Shown one piece after another: positions 1 through 12,120 of a DNA stretch of 64,000 nt. Below the pieces are notes generated by a model. The model saw only the letters and a program-made list of their open reading frames with translations, was not told where the DNA came from and did not search any database. How positions within the stretch are numbered: position 1 is the stretch's first letter; each line of letters opens with the position of its first letter. Source of the DNA: Leptasterias polaris (taxonomy: Eukaryota; Echinodermata; Asteroidea; Forcipulatida; Asteriidae); the NCBI GenBank assembly GCA_037783415.1, contig JAZGTN010000087.1:558001-622000 (forward strand). The letters are read 5' to 3'. The position numbers and the translations under genes are program-made.

Positions 1-912
1 TAAAAAATAGAAGTGGCAAGCTTTTTCCTCATTGATCCTTTCTTTGCCTACAACTACCACCATGAATTTTAGACATGGGAAGTTTTAAGAAAAGCAAAAA
101 ATAGAAGGGTGCCCAATCCAATCGAAATGTTTGTTTAACAAATGAAATGACATGCATGCTCAAAAGAAATTATTATTGGTCATAAATGACAACTGAAATA
201 GTGTGAGTGGATTGATCCCCCTTTCCAAATTAATTCCCCTCTGCCTCCACCCCCTCCCCCCAAAAAATAAATAAATAAAATAATTAAAAATACTGATAAA
301 TAAAAATATAAATAAAATAAAAACCAAATTTTAATTGTTTTCAATGGAATATTTTGCATTTTTAGATGCTAATGGAAATCATCAAGACTGAAGAAACGAT
401 TGATCCGTCAACAGCTGGACTGTCAACGGCTGGACCTACATGTACATGTGGCTGTGGCTGCTGAACCCTCAACATCAACGGCACTATCGGATTATATTAG
501 GAAACATGAAACGTTGTTCTCCTAGTCTTGATCAGAGTTTGGGATAACAAAGAGAGTTTCTTGACTAATGGGATTAAACACAATTGGTTGTGTATAGAAG
601 GCTGAGAAGGACAATCTAAAGGAGTACGTAAATTATGAAACAGATTCTGTGGCTCATTTGCAAATTTTATTGACTCTTTCAATTTATTTTGTTTTCTTTC
701 TAATAAACAGTTGAAAAATAAAAGTTGATCACTACACTTTAGTACACGACTTTGAGTGAAAAGTGTACAAATACAAAACTCCATATTCATTAGATGAGGA
801 ACTGTAACAGTTTGACTTGACTAGCACCGTGGGCTACTACTGTAAAACTAAATTAAATTTAAACCTCTGGAAATTTATTTGAAAGCCAGTAGGGATAACG
901 TTACGATATGGA
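1..912. other. No gene seen
   Basis: AT-rich DNA with AAATAAAT runs near 265-320 and one TACATGTACATGT. Frames are short and unconserved. Confidence 0.6.
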
Positions 913-1157
913 CCCAATTTCGTGGCTCTGCTTTACCGTAAGCCAAGAACCGCCGCTTGCAGAAGCATGGAATTCCACGTTTACGTCAAGCGTATTTCAC
1001 AGGTAAGCAGGGAATTTTTGCATGTGCACTTACGTAGTCCACGTTACTAGGCATTCTACGCTTACACAGCTAGCGCAGAAATTTGCGCTTGCTCAGTAAG
1101 CGGAGAATGGCGATTGCAAGCGCAGAGTACGATGGTAAGCAGAGCCATGAAATTGGG
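913..1157. mobile_element. Fold-back MITE
   Basis: Inverted ends CCCAATTTCGTGGCTCTGC (913) and complement CCCAATTTCATGGCTCTGC (ending 1157); the interior is rich in GCTTACG/CGTAAGC blocks. No coding. Confidence 0.7.
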
Positions 1158-3258
1158 CTATGAACAGGATTCACAAGGAATAATTCCTCAATCAAACAAG
1201 CACATACAATTTCTTGCGTTTACATTAATGTTGGAAACTAAAAAGCAAAATATTTTTGAATAAATACATTATCATGAAAAGTGCAGCCACAGGGTAAAGC
1301 AAGACAACATTTAATCCATTTCAGGTTAGCCGAGGACTTTATGTACCATCTGGGTTTGGGTACAGCTGTCAGATTGTATTCACTACACAGGATGAAAGTG
1401 GAACACGGTTGAATCTTCCCAAATATACCCAACCCCATCTTTTGCCTTGACGATAAGCCACCTGTCGATATTTCCTGGAGATTAATGAGAAATAAAAATA
1501 TGGAACAAATAAGTACCAGTTGAGTTAACTCAATACTGTATACACAGTTTGGGGACAATAATTAAAAAAATGGAGGGACAGTTGTAGGTTTCCCTCAATC
1601 TGTGTAATATAATTTTTTCTAATCACATTCTATGTTCAATTTAATCTCATGCAGTGCACTTTTATTTACAATCATATAGTTTAAACTGCATGATGTAGGT
1701 GGAATGAAAAAAATAATATATTTTGTTCAACCTGGTAATAAAAATTGAGTTTTAACAATAACTTTTGTCTTCACACTACTTACTGTTCCCTGTACACCCC
1801 TTCTCCGATATTGAGCTGTACAATATGCAAAACAGATTCATACCACTCATCTGGCTACAACATCTCTCTGTATCATATAGGTCTATCCCCTTACCTGTCA
1901 CATTCAGTTTGCTACAAGTTGTTGGATGATGGCAGTGTCCACAAGTACATGTACACCTTGATTAGGAGGGAGAGGGGGAATAGAAAAAAATATATATATA
2001 TATATTTGTCTTCCAGTGTAGTGGGCAAGTACAGGGTGTGTGGTATTTTTGTACTATTTTTATTAATAAGTTCAAATTGTTTAGGTTCCCGTTTTCTTCA
2101 GTTTTTATGTGTGTTTTGGTTGGGGGGGGGGGGGGTGCATGACCCGATATATGGATGACTCATCCATACATGCACACATAAGTTGCTTTGAAAGTATTTC
2201 TTCCCCCCATTGTACACAACTTATTTATCAAAAATTACTGTTGACCTAACGACAAAGCGTGCATACTCTGATAGAAATCCTGGGTAAAGTCAAGGGTGAT
2301 TCTGCCATTTTGCACAATGCAGGATGGAAATACCAGTATAATGATTCCCTTATCGTTGATAAACAACTCACCGGTCGGTGTATACGATCGTTAGCCTGTT
2401 CGGCGTTGTCTTCCCTGCATTGGCACACCGCGTTGTCATCCTGCTTGTCTTTGACTTCGTCTTCTGACGACTGAAATCACTAAACCTACTAGCAGAATTA
2501 CTGCCACTATTGTTGCTACTGCCATAAGTGACTTCAGCAGTTATGCTATGATCTTCCTAAGATTTATCACTTTTAGCAATGGTGGAATTTGTCGGAGAAA
2601 ATTCGGAAAGCAGGCTTCAGTGTGCAGTGAAGTATATAACGAAACAAGACCTTGACCCCCGTGTGACGTCATGCAGTTGGTCTCAGCAGAAACTCTACGC
2701 GGGGGTATTTTCGCGATTCGGAGTGGAAGTGCAAAAAATAGGGTCTGTAAAAGTGGTTATTTTGGCATGACCGAAAAGGCCAATTCTTTAGATTTTTTTT
2801 ATGTGTCATAATGAAGTATCGTTCTTCAGTTTTATTTAAAAGGGGAACCACAGCGAAAACCGCTCTAGTGACACTTTAATGACCAGTTGTGTGACTATAG
2901 TAGACTCGATAGGAATTGAGTACTCCTAGAACTGAGACGATAGCAGATCGAACCTCGATGATTGATATAGCCCCATTAATAGTGCCAATACTCTGGACTT
3001 CCTCCGATCCTTGGCCCTACGCCCATGTACCTCCAGGAGGTGAGATAATTTTTCGAATAGAAACTCACGTTTTTATGCCAAGATTTTTTCCCGAGTTGTC
3101 ACTCATTGTAGCCGATTTGTGGACAGCACATTAAAACGCAAATGTGCGTGCTCGTTTTGGTGTAATTATGAAGGCGTTACTCACACGATTTGACTGCCCG
3201 GCATCCATGATGTTTGCTAATGCGCATGCAGGCGGCGTTCACGCATTGCGCAAAATTT
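1158..3258. other. No gene seen
   Basis: Holds an (AT)n run (1990-2007), a G run (about 2123-2136) and a CRE at 2662. The 137-codon frame at 1745-2158 has low-complexity, repeat-like content and no recognisable domain. Confidence 0.55.
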
Positions 3259-3345
3259 AAGACAGCGCGGTGTGCGCGGAGCCTAAAGATAGCGCAGTGT
3301 GCGCTGGAAGCTAGGCGGAAGGCTCCGCGCACACCGCGCTGTCTT
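3259..3345. repeat. Perfect 26-bp GC-rich inverted repeat
   Basis: Arms 3259-3284 and 3320-3345 are exactly complementary (AAGACAGCGCGGTGTGCGCG... ), with a 35-nt loop that itself carries a GCGCAGTGTGCGC variant. It stands out against the AT-rich surroundings. Confidence 0.85.
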
Positions 3346-3870
3346 AATAAATCTATTTCGTTACCTAGAAAAAAAAACCTTCGTTTTGGTTTTACAAAAT
3401 AACAAAAAATATTTTGTGTGACCAAATTATATTATGATTGAATAAAACAATACTTTGAGAAAACGATATGATTTTGTTGGGCTTTTGTGTGTCGAGCGAG
3501 GGATGAAATAGAAATTTTGAGTGAGGTATTTTTTCCACCTTTAAATTGTTAATTTATTTTTCACCTGTTCCTTCAGGGGCTGCGGTTTTTTGGGGTTTTT
3601 TTTTTGAAATTTTTTGTCACAAAAATTGTTTAAACTAATTGCACCGTCAATATAAAAATGGTATTCCTACATGTATGTATTGACATTAATCGTATTTAAT
3701 TACCAAGAAATTCAGTACAAATCGGGGGAAGGAATGTACACAGCATTGAATCGTTGCGATTTTGAAACAACGGATTCGATCAGCGAGTTGTACCGACTTA
3801 CAACAATGTAGTAATGACAACAATGTAGTTGGTGGTCTGGCTCCCTACCCCTCCCTACCCCTCCCAAATG
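3346..3870 (+). repeat. Dispersed repeat family A, copy 1
   Basis: Shares long colinear stretches with 10905-10988 plus 11770-12120, for example GTTACCTAGAAAAA, TTTTGTGTGTCGAG, ATTCRGTACAAATCGGGGGA and TAGTTGGTGGTCTGGCTCCC. No coding; class unknown. Confidence 0.65.
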
Positions 3871-3929
3871 TTCTATAATCTATAATCACTGGAAAAGTAT
3901 TTAACAAATTCACAAACGCTACACAGAGT

Positions 3930-4245
3930 GTGGCTCCACTTGACCTTGAACTCTTACAAAAAGTGTAACCCGTGTGACCTTTACTTCCGGTCGAAACCAG
4001 AAGTGGAAGTGAAAATAAATATTCCCAGGCTTCGTTTTGTGATCCAAAAATATAATGGTACACAACTAGGACTAGGTCTCTTTGTATGAAATAAAGTTTG
4101 ACCCCTGGGCCTTTCATTAAGAAAAATGACATAATAATTTCAACAGCGTCCTCTCGTGACAAGTTTTTAAGGCTTTGTGAACGTCATTATGACACGGAAA
4201 CCCGAACACCTAGTGTTTGTAATCTTACAAACACTACATTTCTAG
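3930..4245 (+). mobile_element. Helitron-like element 3' part
   Basis: Contains one CTTCCGGTC...ACCAGAAGT repeat unit (about 3975-4010) and ends with a perfect 11-bp stem TAGTGTTTGTA/TACAAACACTA with a 4-nt loop (4211-4236). Six bases later comes CTAG (4242-4245) followed by T. Confidence 0.6.
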
Positions 4246-4370
4246 TATTTAATACTTCTTCTTTTTCTTTTCTCCCGCGATTGTCCGCAAAAAAACGCAC
4301 ACTTCTAAAGGTCACACAACCTTCAAACTTCACGTATAGATCTTTACTTGTAGAAGACACCACTAGAGTG

Positions 4371-4390
4371 ACGTCATGATGACGTCATCA
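4371..4390. promoter_or_regulatory. Two adjacent CRE palindromes
   Basis: TGACGTCATGATGACGTCAT carries two full CREB/ATF sites (TGACGTCA) two bases apart. No gene start is visible downstream. Confidence 0.4.
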
Positions 4391-4857
4391 AGTGTCGAAT
4401 TACAAGGTTTTTAATATGGTCAAAATTTGGGCAGCAACTTAACTCAAGTTAACATGTTAACAATACATGTTATGTGGTGTATGCCTACATGTACTGCATT
4501 CATTGAAGCCATTACTAAGCTGTTCTTCAATGCAGAGTTGGTGCTGCATGTAACTTTCTGATGATCATCAAGTACATGTACTTTAAAGCCAAGGTAGGTG
4601 TTTTCTGATTGTTAATGACAATATATAACTTTGATTTTTTTTTATTTTAATAACCAAGTTATAACCTGCAGTGTAAAGACCAAAGACAGTAATTTTTGAA
4701 ACTGCATTCTACATGTAATGTATTGTAATCGGAAATGCTAATGAGTTTAAATGCAAAATGCAAAGACTAATGTACATAATATTTACATACAAATAGGCCT
4801 AAGAGTATGATTCAGTAAGTACATGTAAGTAATCGATTCATTTGTTTTGTGTTGCAG

Positions 4858-5096
4858 ATGGTGCTAGTTCACAGTTCAAACAGAGATTTCTTTTTTCCAA
4901 CTTGCGTCTATGGGAAGAGCAATTTGACGTAGAGCTCAGGTGGCACTTCTTTGCAACTTCCCATGGAAAGGGTGTTGTGGATGGTTTTAAGGGGGAACTG
5001 TCAAACAATGCTCTGTTTGGCGTTATGTGCGAAGTGGGAAGGCTTCAGGCTGTGACACCAATGTCATTCTTCCAAGAAGCTGTAAAACAATGCTAG
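4858..5096 (+). pseudogene. Exon-like fragment of an unnamed transposase-like family
   Basis: After an acceptor-like TTTTGTGTTGCAG the frame reads DGASSQFKQRFLFSNLRLWE and WHFFATSHGKGVVDGFKGEL, ending at TAG. I recall FFATSHGKGVVDG from multi-copy, probably transposon-derived proteins of marine invertebrates, but cannot name the family. Downstream sequence continues the same protein in pieces (5270-5326 and 6917-7100). Confidence 0.55.
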
Positions 5097-5269
5097 AAAC
5101 CCACTGAGTACTCAACACTCAAAAACTACTCAGTGTGAAAACCAAGGGAAAGCACTTTCTTGTAGTATAAGTGATACATCAGATTCAACAAAGGTTTCAT
5201 AAGTGAGAATTCTGGAGGAGGAGGAAGATGCTGATTTTAATGACTCTCTTACTAGTCAGACAGAACTTC

Positions 5270-7100
5270 TCACATAAATGACTTTGCATATTGGTGACTG
5301 GGTGGCAGTGAAATATGATTGGGACACAGGAGTCGAAATTACCGCTGGCCCGCTGGCCCGTGACCAGTGAAATTAACTCCGGGCCATCGATTACCCCAAA
5401 AACGATAGCCCGGTGGGACAGTGAGAAAAGTCTGTTTAATGCCGCCCTGCTAAAAATTAGATAATTGGCCGCCCCGCCAAAAAATACAAACAGACTATTT
5501 TTAGCCTGCACTAAACACAATCAAACGAGTAGCCGACGAGCCAAGCCCGACTTCCAAACCGCAACATTGGAAGATTGAGCAATCGTTCATTTCAAAACAT
5601 GATGCACACAACCACATGTTTCTGACTGCCGAGTATCTGCTGCGCGTGCATCGGCCCGGGCCCCACAACGTTCGGTGGCCCATCCACCACCACACCGGCA
5701 GACCGGTAGTCTATGCATAGCGCATACACGCACGTAACAACAGCGAGGTCCAAAGTCCAAGCTAATCAATATTCCGCACGCTGTGATTGGCCGTTTATGG
5801 CCGTTGATAATTACCATATTCATAAGAGAGTTTGGCTAGACTCCAACGCAGTACACGTTCGAGCCGAGTAAAGAATTGCCGCACAGTGGTGCTGCACGCC
5901 TGCAGATTGGTACAATATACAGCCTTGGATGAAGGATATTCAAACATTGACAACTTTTGCCGATAGAGGGCGATGCGGGGCAAAGTTCATTGAATTTGTT
6001 AATTGAATTTGCAATGTGCGTTGTCGACCGATCGTTGAATCTCGATGATTTTATTGTAAACGAAGTTCTAAACAACGTATTCTCTAATCACGAATCCATG
6101 AAAATGGTTGTTGATGGAAGAGGTATTATTTAAGGCAGAAATTAGGGGATAAGATCGTCCAAAAACGCATTCTTTTTAAAGTTTTTTTTTTTTAGCGTTT
6201 TGAAAAGTTTGTGCACGTGTGTATCCGATCACCAAAAGGCAACGCATATCCAGCTTTCTAAAACCCCACACTGTGCGGCATATCTCTCTGATGTTTTTGG
6301 CGCGACGCACAAAGCAAAATGTATAACAAATGGTAGGTTTTGAATTAGCTTTACAGTAAGGTTGTTTTGACCGAAATGGATGTCAATCATTCTCCTTAGA
6401 TAGTGTCGGGGCCCAGGGGTTAATAAAAAAAAATTTAAGAAAAGGATTATCTCAAATGTTTTTGCTTCCACGTCCGATGTCGTCATATAAAGGGCGCCAT
6501 TTTGACGATCTCTGGCGATTTTTTATTTTTTGTTATAAAAAATAATTAAGATCGTATTTTTTGACTTTATTTAGCACACCGAAAAAGCACACAAGAAAAG
6601 AGGCTGGCAACCATCTTTTAAAAAAGCCCGGACGGTCGTCTTGAAAAAAAGTTGGTCGAACATTTTTTATTTTTTATTTTTTTAACAAACAAAACATTTT
6701 TTTTTTTTTTTAATCCTTTCTTTTTTCAAAAAGGCAGGACCCCAAAAATGTTTCCCCCTGATGTACATGTGCACTGACCTCCGCCCGCGCTATGTTCATT
6801 GCTGATTTAAAAATACAAAATGGTGTTGGGCCACCAGATTGTCTGGCGGGCCAGTAACTTTTTATTTCTACTGTCCCTGCCGGCTAGTGAGCAATGTAGT
6901 TTAATTTCGACCCCTGGGACATATTTCAAGGGGAAGTCACAGATTTTTGTCACACACTAGTGCGGACTAGTGAATGTCATGTACAAATCTGGAAGTCACT
7001 GGAAATGGCCACAATATGTAGATCACATATTTTATGTCAGAAAAGATGTTCTTAAGAAGCTTGAGCCTCCAATTGTTGCTGGAAATAGGGGTCAACACTT
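5270..7100 (+). pseudogene. Continuation of the same decayed gene, split by a transposon
   Basis: 5276-5324 reads TLHIGDWVAVKYDWD. After the inserted element, 6917 onward continues DIFQGEVTDF. A frame change then gives VMYKSGSHWKWPQYVDHIFY and VRKDVLKKLEPPIVAGNRGQ, up to about 7100. Removing the insert and one copy of its 5-bp target duplication restores continuity, so this was one coding region. Confidence 0.6.
5327..6916. mobile_element. Non-autonomous DNA transposon, 1590 bp
   Basis: Inverted ends CAGGAGTCGAAATTA (5327) and, complemented, CAGGGGTCGAAATTA (ending 6916), flanked by a 5-bp duplication GGACA (5322-5326, 6917-6921). Subterminal regions are rich in GGCCCGCC-like blocks. CAG...CTG ends suggest a hAT-related group but 5 bp is short for hAT. 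No transposase frame. Confidence 0.75.
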
Positions 7101-7317
7101 TTGACTTACAGTAATACATTTGTAAATTTATACATGTATTGGGAAAGTGTGTGACCCCTTCGTATCTCAAGGCTTTCAAGATTCTTGTGTTAATTTGAAT
7201 ACATTTTATTGTAATGCTTCATATTACATGCAATTTGTGAATGCTAGGCCCCCCAACCCCCCAAAAGTAAACATTTAAACTGATTGTTACCTACTTTTTA
7301 ATGTAATTTCGGACAGG

Positions 7318-7704
7318 TACGTCCGACACTGAAATGTACGTCCGACACCGATATATTAAAAGGCAGTTTCTTAAAGTTGAAATTTAAAAAACAAATGTTT
7401 TACCATGAAGTGTATTTACAGAGGTCTGATGAATCTATACATTATAAAAAAATGCATTAAAGTTCAAACACATCACAGAGTTTGAAATCCAAAAATCGGT
7501 TTACAAAAAAATGCACTTCTCTGAGTACGCCCGACACCATGGTGTTTTGGGCAGGTGGCTTCTACATTAAAAGATGTGGATGGATAATTCTTAATTAAAT
7601 AACTTTAGTGACTACCTTATACCTCTAACCAGAACAAAAATTCCTTTTATTTATATCACTGTAATAATACACACTGTTGAAGTGTCTGAAATGTACGTCC
7701 GACA
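7318..7704 (+). repeat. Irregular repeats of TACGTCCGACAC
   Basis: GTACGTCCGACACTG (7318), GTACGTCCGACACCG (about 7337), GTACGCCCGACACCA (7525) and GTACGTCCGACATCG (7693) in otherwise plain AT-rich DNA. No reading frame. Confidence 0.6.
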
Positions 7705-7737
7705 TCGTGGAACTGCCCAATTACGGATATTTTGTAC

Positions 7738-7806
7738 ATGAGCTGTCTCGTAACCCTTAGGTCTGTGACTGCCGGGAGGATGGGGGTTACGATTATTGCA
7801 ACTAAA
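7738..7806. mobile_element. Diverged copy of the hairpin MITE
   Basis: CTCGTAACCCTTAGGTCTGT, then CGGGAGGATGGGGGTTACGA, matching the right half and loop of 63390-63450. Confidence 0.5.
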
Positions 7807-8452
7807 TTCAGCTTGGTCACACAAGTGGGGCTAAGGCCGTTGGTTGTCATGGACCAGCGTTGCGTGCAGCATACCATTTATACCAGTGATAGTGGCCATA
7901 TTTGTTACCGGAAAGCAAGGTTTCTGAATAACGGTGAGAATTTATTGTTTTTTTGCAATGTTTTTTTTTGCGGAGGGGGGCTTTTCTGGACCAACGCTGG
8001 GCTCACTGTGAGAAAAAACACATAGAGCCTAATTTTGGCAAGATCTAGTTTCAAAAGAGAACTCCAGGTACATGCAAAAAGTTTTGAATAGGATTTTGTA
8101 CATGATGACCTATCTCTGAAGTTCGTTGAAACGATAGGGGACAAACCTCCATAGTTCTAGGAGTAGGCACGAAGTAGTCCCCTTTGTGAATTGTGTTACA
8201 CAAGTGGGGCTAGGCACATTGTAGCAACAATTACTGTTTGCCTTCTTGCCTTGGGCCAAACTTGGACGACACATGTACAATGTAGGTCATTGTCCTTCAG
8301 GGGTAGACAAATTTACTAAATTATGGATAGTGTAGTTATTATTAATATTAGTATGGTATTGGTAGCACGGGCCTGTCAATGTTATGGCATCAGGTCACAC
8401 CCATGGTTTGAAATTCATTTAATAAAATGAAGTTCATCAATAATAATAATAA

Positions 8453-8762
8453 CTAGAGATAGTGATTGTAACTAACAATCACAGAGCTGTTCCGGTAATT
8501 TTATAAATTTCGAGCTTTCTAAGCTACAAGAAATCACAAACATTACGACTTTATGACATGTGGTTCAGGAGATATGATTATCTCAATTTTTGAACTTCCT
8601 GTTTAGACCGGAAGTAAAGGTCAAAGTAAGGTCATCGCTTTGAATAAAATGTCGCAAGTGCTGCAAGCAACAATACAACACATACATTACAACTTTATGA
8701 CATGTGGTTCAGGAGATATGATTATCTAAAGTTTTGAGCTTCCTGTTTAAACCGGAAGCTGT
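8453..8762 (-). mobile_element. Helitron-like element, minus orientation
   Basis: Two tandem units 144 bp apart (CATTAC.ACTTTATGACATG at 8541 and 8685), complementary to the units at 34.3 kb. At the minus-strand 3' end are a GTGATTGT/ACAATCAC hairpin (8462-8482) and CTAG (8453-8456). Confidence 0.58.
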
Positions 8763-8827
8763 GTCTAGGTTGTGCACACTTCAACATTTCATCTCAGAAT
8801 GGATAGTTTCTCAAAATTTGCCCAGAT

Positions 8828-9789
8828 GTGTCCCATACATAATGCTTTTTTGGCCTTTTTGTGTCAACCAGGAAGAGTATCATGATTTCAACAGAGAATT
8901 TGTAAACTATAGGAAACGGAGCGGGAGTTGTTTCTAATTTATTTCTTGAGAAAAAGGTCCCAAATTCATGTCAGTGGCAGCTTTTGGTTATTGTGTGTTT
9001 CGTTAGATTTTGGGGAGACAGTGAACTTTTAGTGTCTTCGTAACACTTTTCTTGCCTTTTTCTAAAAAATTTCATGGTTCCAAATAAGGTGTGTTGTTAA
9101 ACAGATAGAGCTGGACTAAAATGTTTTGGAGACTGTTACACACCCCTACTTTTATAAAAAATGATGTATATGGGTGAGCATAGTATCACTAATTGCCAGC
9201 GATCATCAAGTATAGTTTGCCTTGGTACATGTCCCATGCGTAACGTAAATTTAGCTGTTTTTACATTTTTACATTACTGCCTGAACAATTGATACTTATT
9301 GCTCTTAAATACACTTTGCATCATTGCTTTGTATTCCCCCATCCATACATGTATAAAGCCAATCGGGGGTGCCAGGTGACACTTTTGGTCTTCTACTGAG
9401 ACCATCTGTTAACCTGGTCCTGTTTGTACCATGCGTAACACCAGAAATTTACTTATGGCAAACAATTTTGACATCATACTAAGAGTTAGTAAGAATGTAA
9501 CTAGTTCTAACTAGAGCTGGTTACCTATACTTTATTTGAATAGGCACTTCTTGTTTGATTTACACTAGAATCACAAGATGCCCTTAGTATAAAGCCCTGT
9601 TTTAGGAAAAATTGATTTGTCCCATGCATAACGCTATCTTTAAATAATAGGTAGGATCTTCCAGATAAAATGTGATCATGCTATATGTAGCACTATGGTA
9701 TAGAAATAGAAAAATAATACTAACTTGGTTTGATACCTTTCAGTTTGTTTGTGAGGCATGGTTCAAAATTGGTGTCCCATGTATAACGC
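8828..9789 (+). repeat. Irregular repeats of TGTCCCATGCGTAACG, block 1
   Basis: Near-identical 16-mers at 8828, 9230, 9425, 9619 and 9773 with no conserved spacing. The same motif returns at 13409, 13429 and 13783. The DNA between is not otherwise repeated to my eye. Confidence 0.6.
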
Positions 9790-10384
9790 TTTAAGCCTTC
9801 AGCGTTTTACACACATGGTATATAACTTTAAAAAGCTAGGATTTAGTCTTGTCTTTGGTTAGACTTGTTGACAAGTCGTTAATGTTTGTCGCGGTGTGTC
9901 GAGTTGCGTGTGGCGTTGTAGCGTAATAAAGAATGCTCTCGCGAGATCACTGCTGTCGCACGAAGTTGCTGGCTGCCGACTCTTCGTCATTAATGACTTG
10001 TGAAAGACGAATGCTGTACGTATTAATTTATTCAGGTACGAACGCAGTATACATTACGGTTGTTGTAGAGACGATCATTGAGACGAGTCCGTTTTATCTG
10101 AGGGTAGTACTAATTTTAGTTACTGTAAATGCGATGAATGCTTGCGCTTGAGACATCTGTGAGTGTGTTTTCTGTGTTTTCTGTGTTTTCTCCTTCATTA
10201 ATTTAGTAGCTAATAAAGTAAACTTAAAATGCATTATTATAATTGTTTAAGATGTGTGTTTTGCTCCAGTCCTTTAACCTGATGTGTTCTACCATGGAGC
10301 TATAATGGTTCTACAGTGATTGTGTTTATTAAACTTAAGTCTCTAGCTCTGTACAGTATAATTATGAAAGTGTGTGTCAACGGA

Positions 10385-10905
10385 CACGGAAACCAGTCAA
10401 CTCGCCCCCCCTAGCAAAGTCGCCAATTACAAAAAACACATGTACAAAGTCACCAACTACAAAGTCGCCCCCTAGCAAAGTCGCCCCCTGACATACAAAC
10501 TCGTCCCCTCTCATAGTTGCCCCTCACAAGAGAATTTAACAAATTGGTGTGATTGGACTTCAGGGGAAAGCTAGCTATCTTGAGGGAACGAAAGAGGATT
10601 TTTGGGGAACAAAATCTCATTGCGAAGGAACAAAAGCGTATATTTTGGGAACGAAAGCATATTTCGGATGAATGAAAGTATATTTCGGACAAACAATTCA
10701 AAGTCGTATTTCGAGGAAACGAAAGCTTGTTTTTAGGGAAACAAATCTCCTTTCGGGGGAAAAAACTCATATTTTTATTGAACGAAATCATATTTCGAGG
10801 AATCGAATGCGTATCTTTCAGGGAACGAAAGCCTATTTCTGGGGAACAAAATCGGGGAAAGAAAGCGTGTTCAAGGGAACAAAAACAAATTTTCTAGGAA
10901 AAATC
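10385..10905 (+). repeat. Degenerate short tandem repeats
   Basis: First part repeats CAAAGTCGCCCCCTAG-like text (10395-10530). Second part (10560-10905) repeats GGGAACGAAAGCRTATTTC every roughly 22-26 bp with heavy divergence. Frames over it on both strands are repeat products. Confidence 0.65.
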
Positions 10906-12120
10906 TATTTTGTTACCTAGAAAAACACACTTTGTTTACAAATTTAAAAAAAATAAAAATTATGTGACAAAATTATATTTTTATTGAATTAACACTTTGA
11001 CTGCTGCAAATGTTTACACGGTCCCTCCCCATGGTGCTGCAGATGTTTTACAAAACTACAAAAAAACTTCATGTTTTAGTTTTACACTGTCCCTCCCCAC
11101 GATTCTGCAGGTTTTATTTGGAGAACTACATCAAAGATTTATAAATAAAAACATTCAAATAAATGACACTGTTGCTTTTGTTTTCTATTACACCCCATAT
11201 CTTTTTTGGAGTGCTATACATCGTAGCTAGGGGTCTGGTGAAGTGGAATTTTACACTGTTACTAAAAAATGTTAGCAGTAGAGAAGTTCACTGTCTGCAA
11301 ATCACCGTCATCATCGGACGATTCCTGTCGATCAAATTCACTTTCAACGTCTCTGGCATTACTTTCAGACTCTATATTATCAGAATGATCATTTCCATCA
11401 AACTCACATACTTCAGAGTCACTATCTGCGAATATTTCAACAACAGCTCTGCTACACTCAGTAACCACTTCACGCGTTTCCTGGGCGCCGCCATTTTTTT
11501 ACTTCGAAAGTATAAATTTCCGGGTACTATACCATCGCTGGTGCCTGGGCCCAATGAGTAAAACCGACGAAAACAACTCCATTGGTTCCCCTAACGTATG
11601 TCAATACGTTTTATACATGAAAAGCATTTCAATCCTTGATCTACAGAGGGCAGCAACCGAGTTTTTCAACCAGCCCGAGTCATCCCGAGTATACTTGGGC
11701 TCAGCACCTACTGGGGGGTAAGTCTATCCCGGGTACATGTATACTCGTGCTCAGCAGTCAAAGTGTTAAATAATATTTTGAGGAAACGAAATTACTTTGT
11801 TGGAATTTTGTGTGTCGAGAGATGGAAAGAGAAATTGTTTTCCACCTTTATAGTTTTTTTTTTTTTGGGGGGGGGCCTCGTTTTTGTAATTTGTCACACA
11901 AATTGTTTAACCTAATTGCAACATCAATATAAGAGTGGTATTCTTATTTATTGACATAAATCTTATCCAAGAAATTCGGTACAAATCGGGGGATGGAACG
12001 TACACAGAGCATTGAAACGTTGCGATTTTGAAACAGCGGATTCGATCAGCGAGGTTTACCGACTAACAAACCCGCAATGACAACAAGGTAGTTGGTGGTC
12101 TGGCTCCCTAACCCTCCCAC
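10905..12120 (+). repeat. Dispersed repeat family A, copy 2 (interrupted)
   Basis: Same sequence as 3346-3870, interrupted by the piggyBac-like element 10989-11769. The uninterrupted copy gives the empty site, so the insertion is younger than the family. Confidence 0.65.
10989..11769 (-). mobile_element. piggyBac-like element, internally deleted
   Basis: Perfect 18-bp inverted ends TTAACACTTTGACTGCTG (10989-11006; complement 11752-11769), including TTAA target duplications. Minus-strand sequence begins MAAPRKR and, after a frame slip, continues as a very acidic stretch (ADSDSEVCEFDGNDHSD, RQESSDDDGD), like a piggyBac transposase N-terminus. The catalytic core is absent. It is inserted in a dispersed repeat whose other copy at 3.35-3.87 kb lacks it. 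Confidence 0.75.

Noticed and set aside
1745..2158. 137-codon plus-strand frame
   Set aside because: Runs through an (AT)n tract and a G run; low complexity and no homologue recognised.
10450..10920. Overlapping frames on both strands (82-113 codons)
   Set aside because: Repeat-driven composition from the degenerate GGGAACGAAAGC array.
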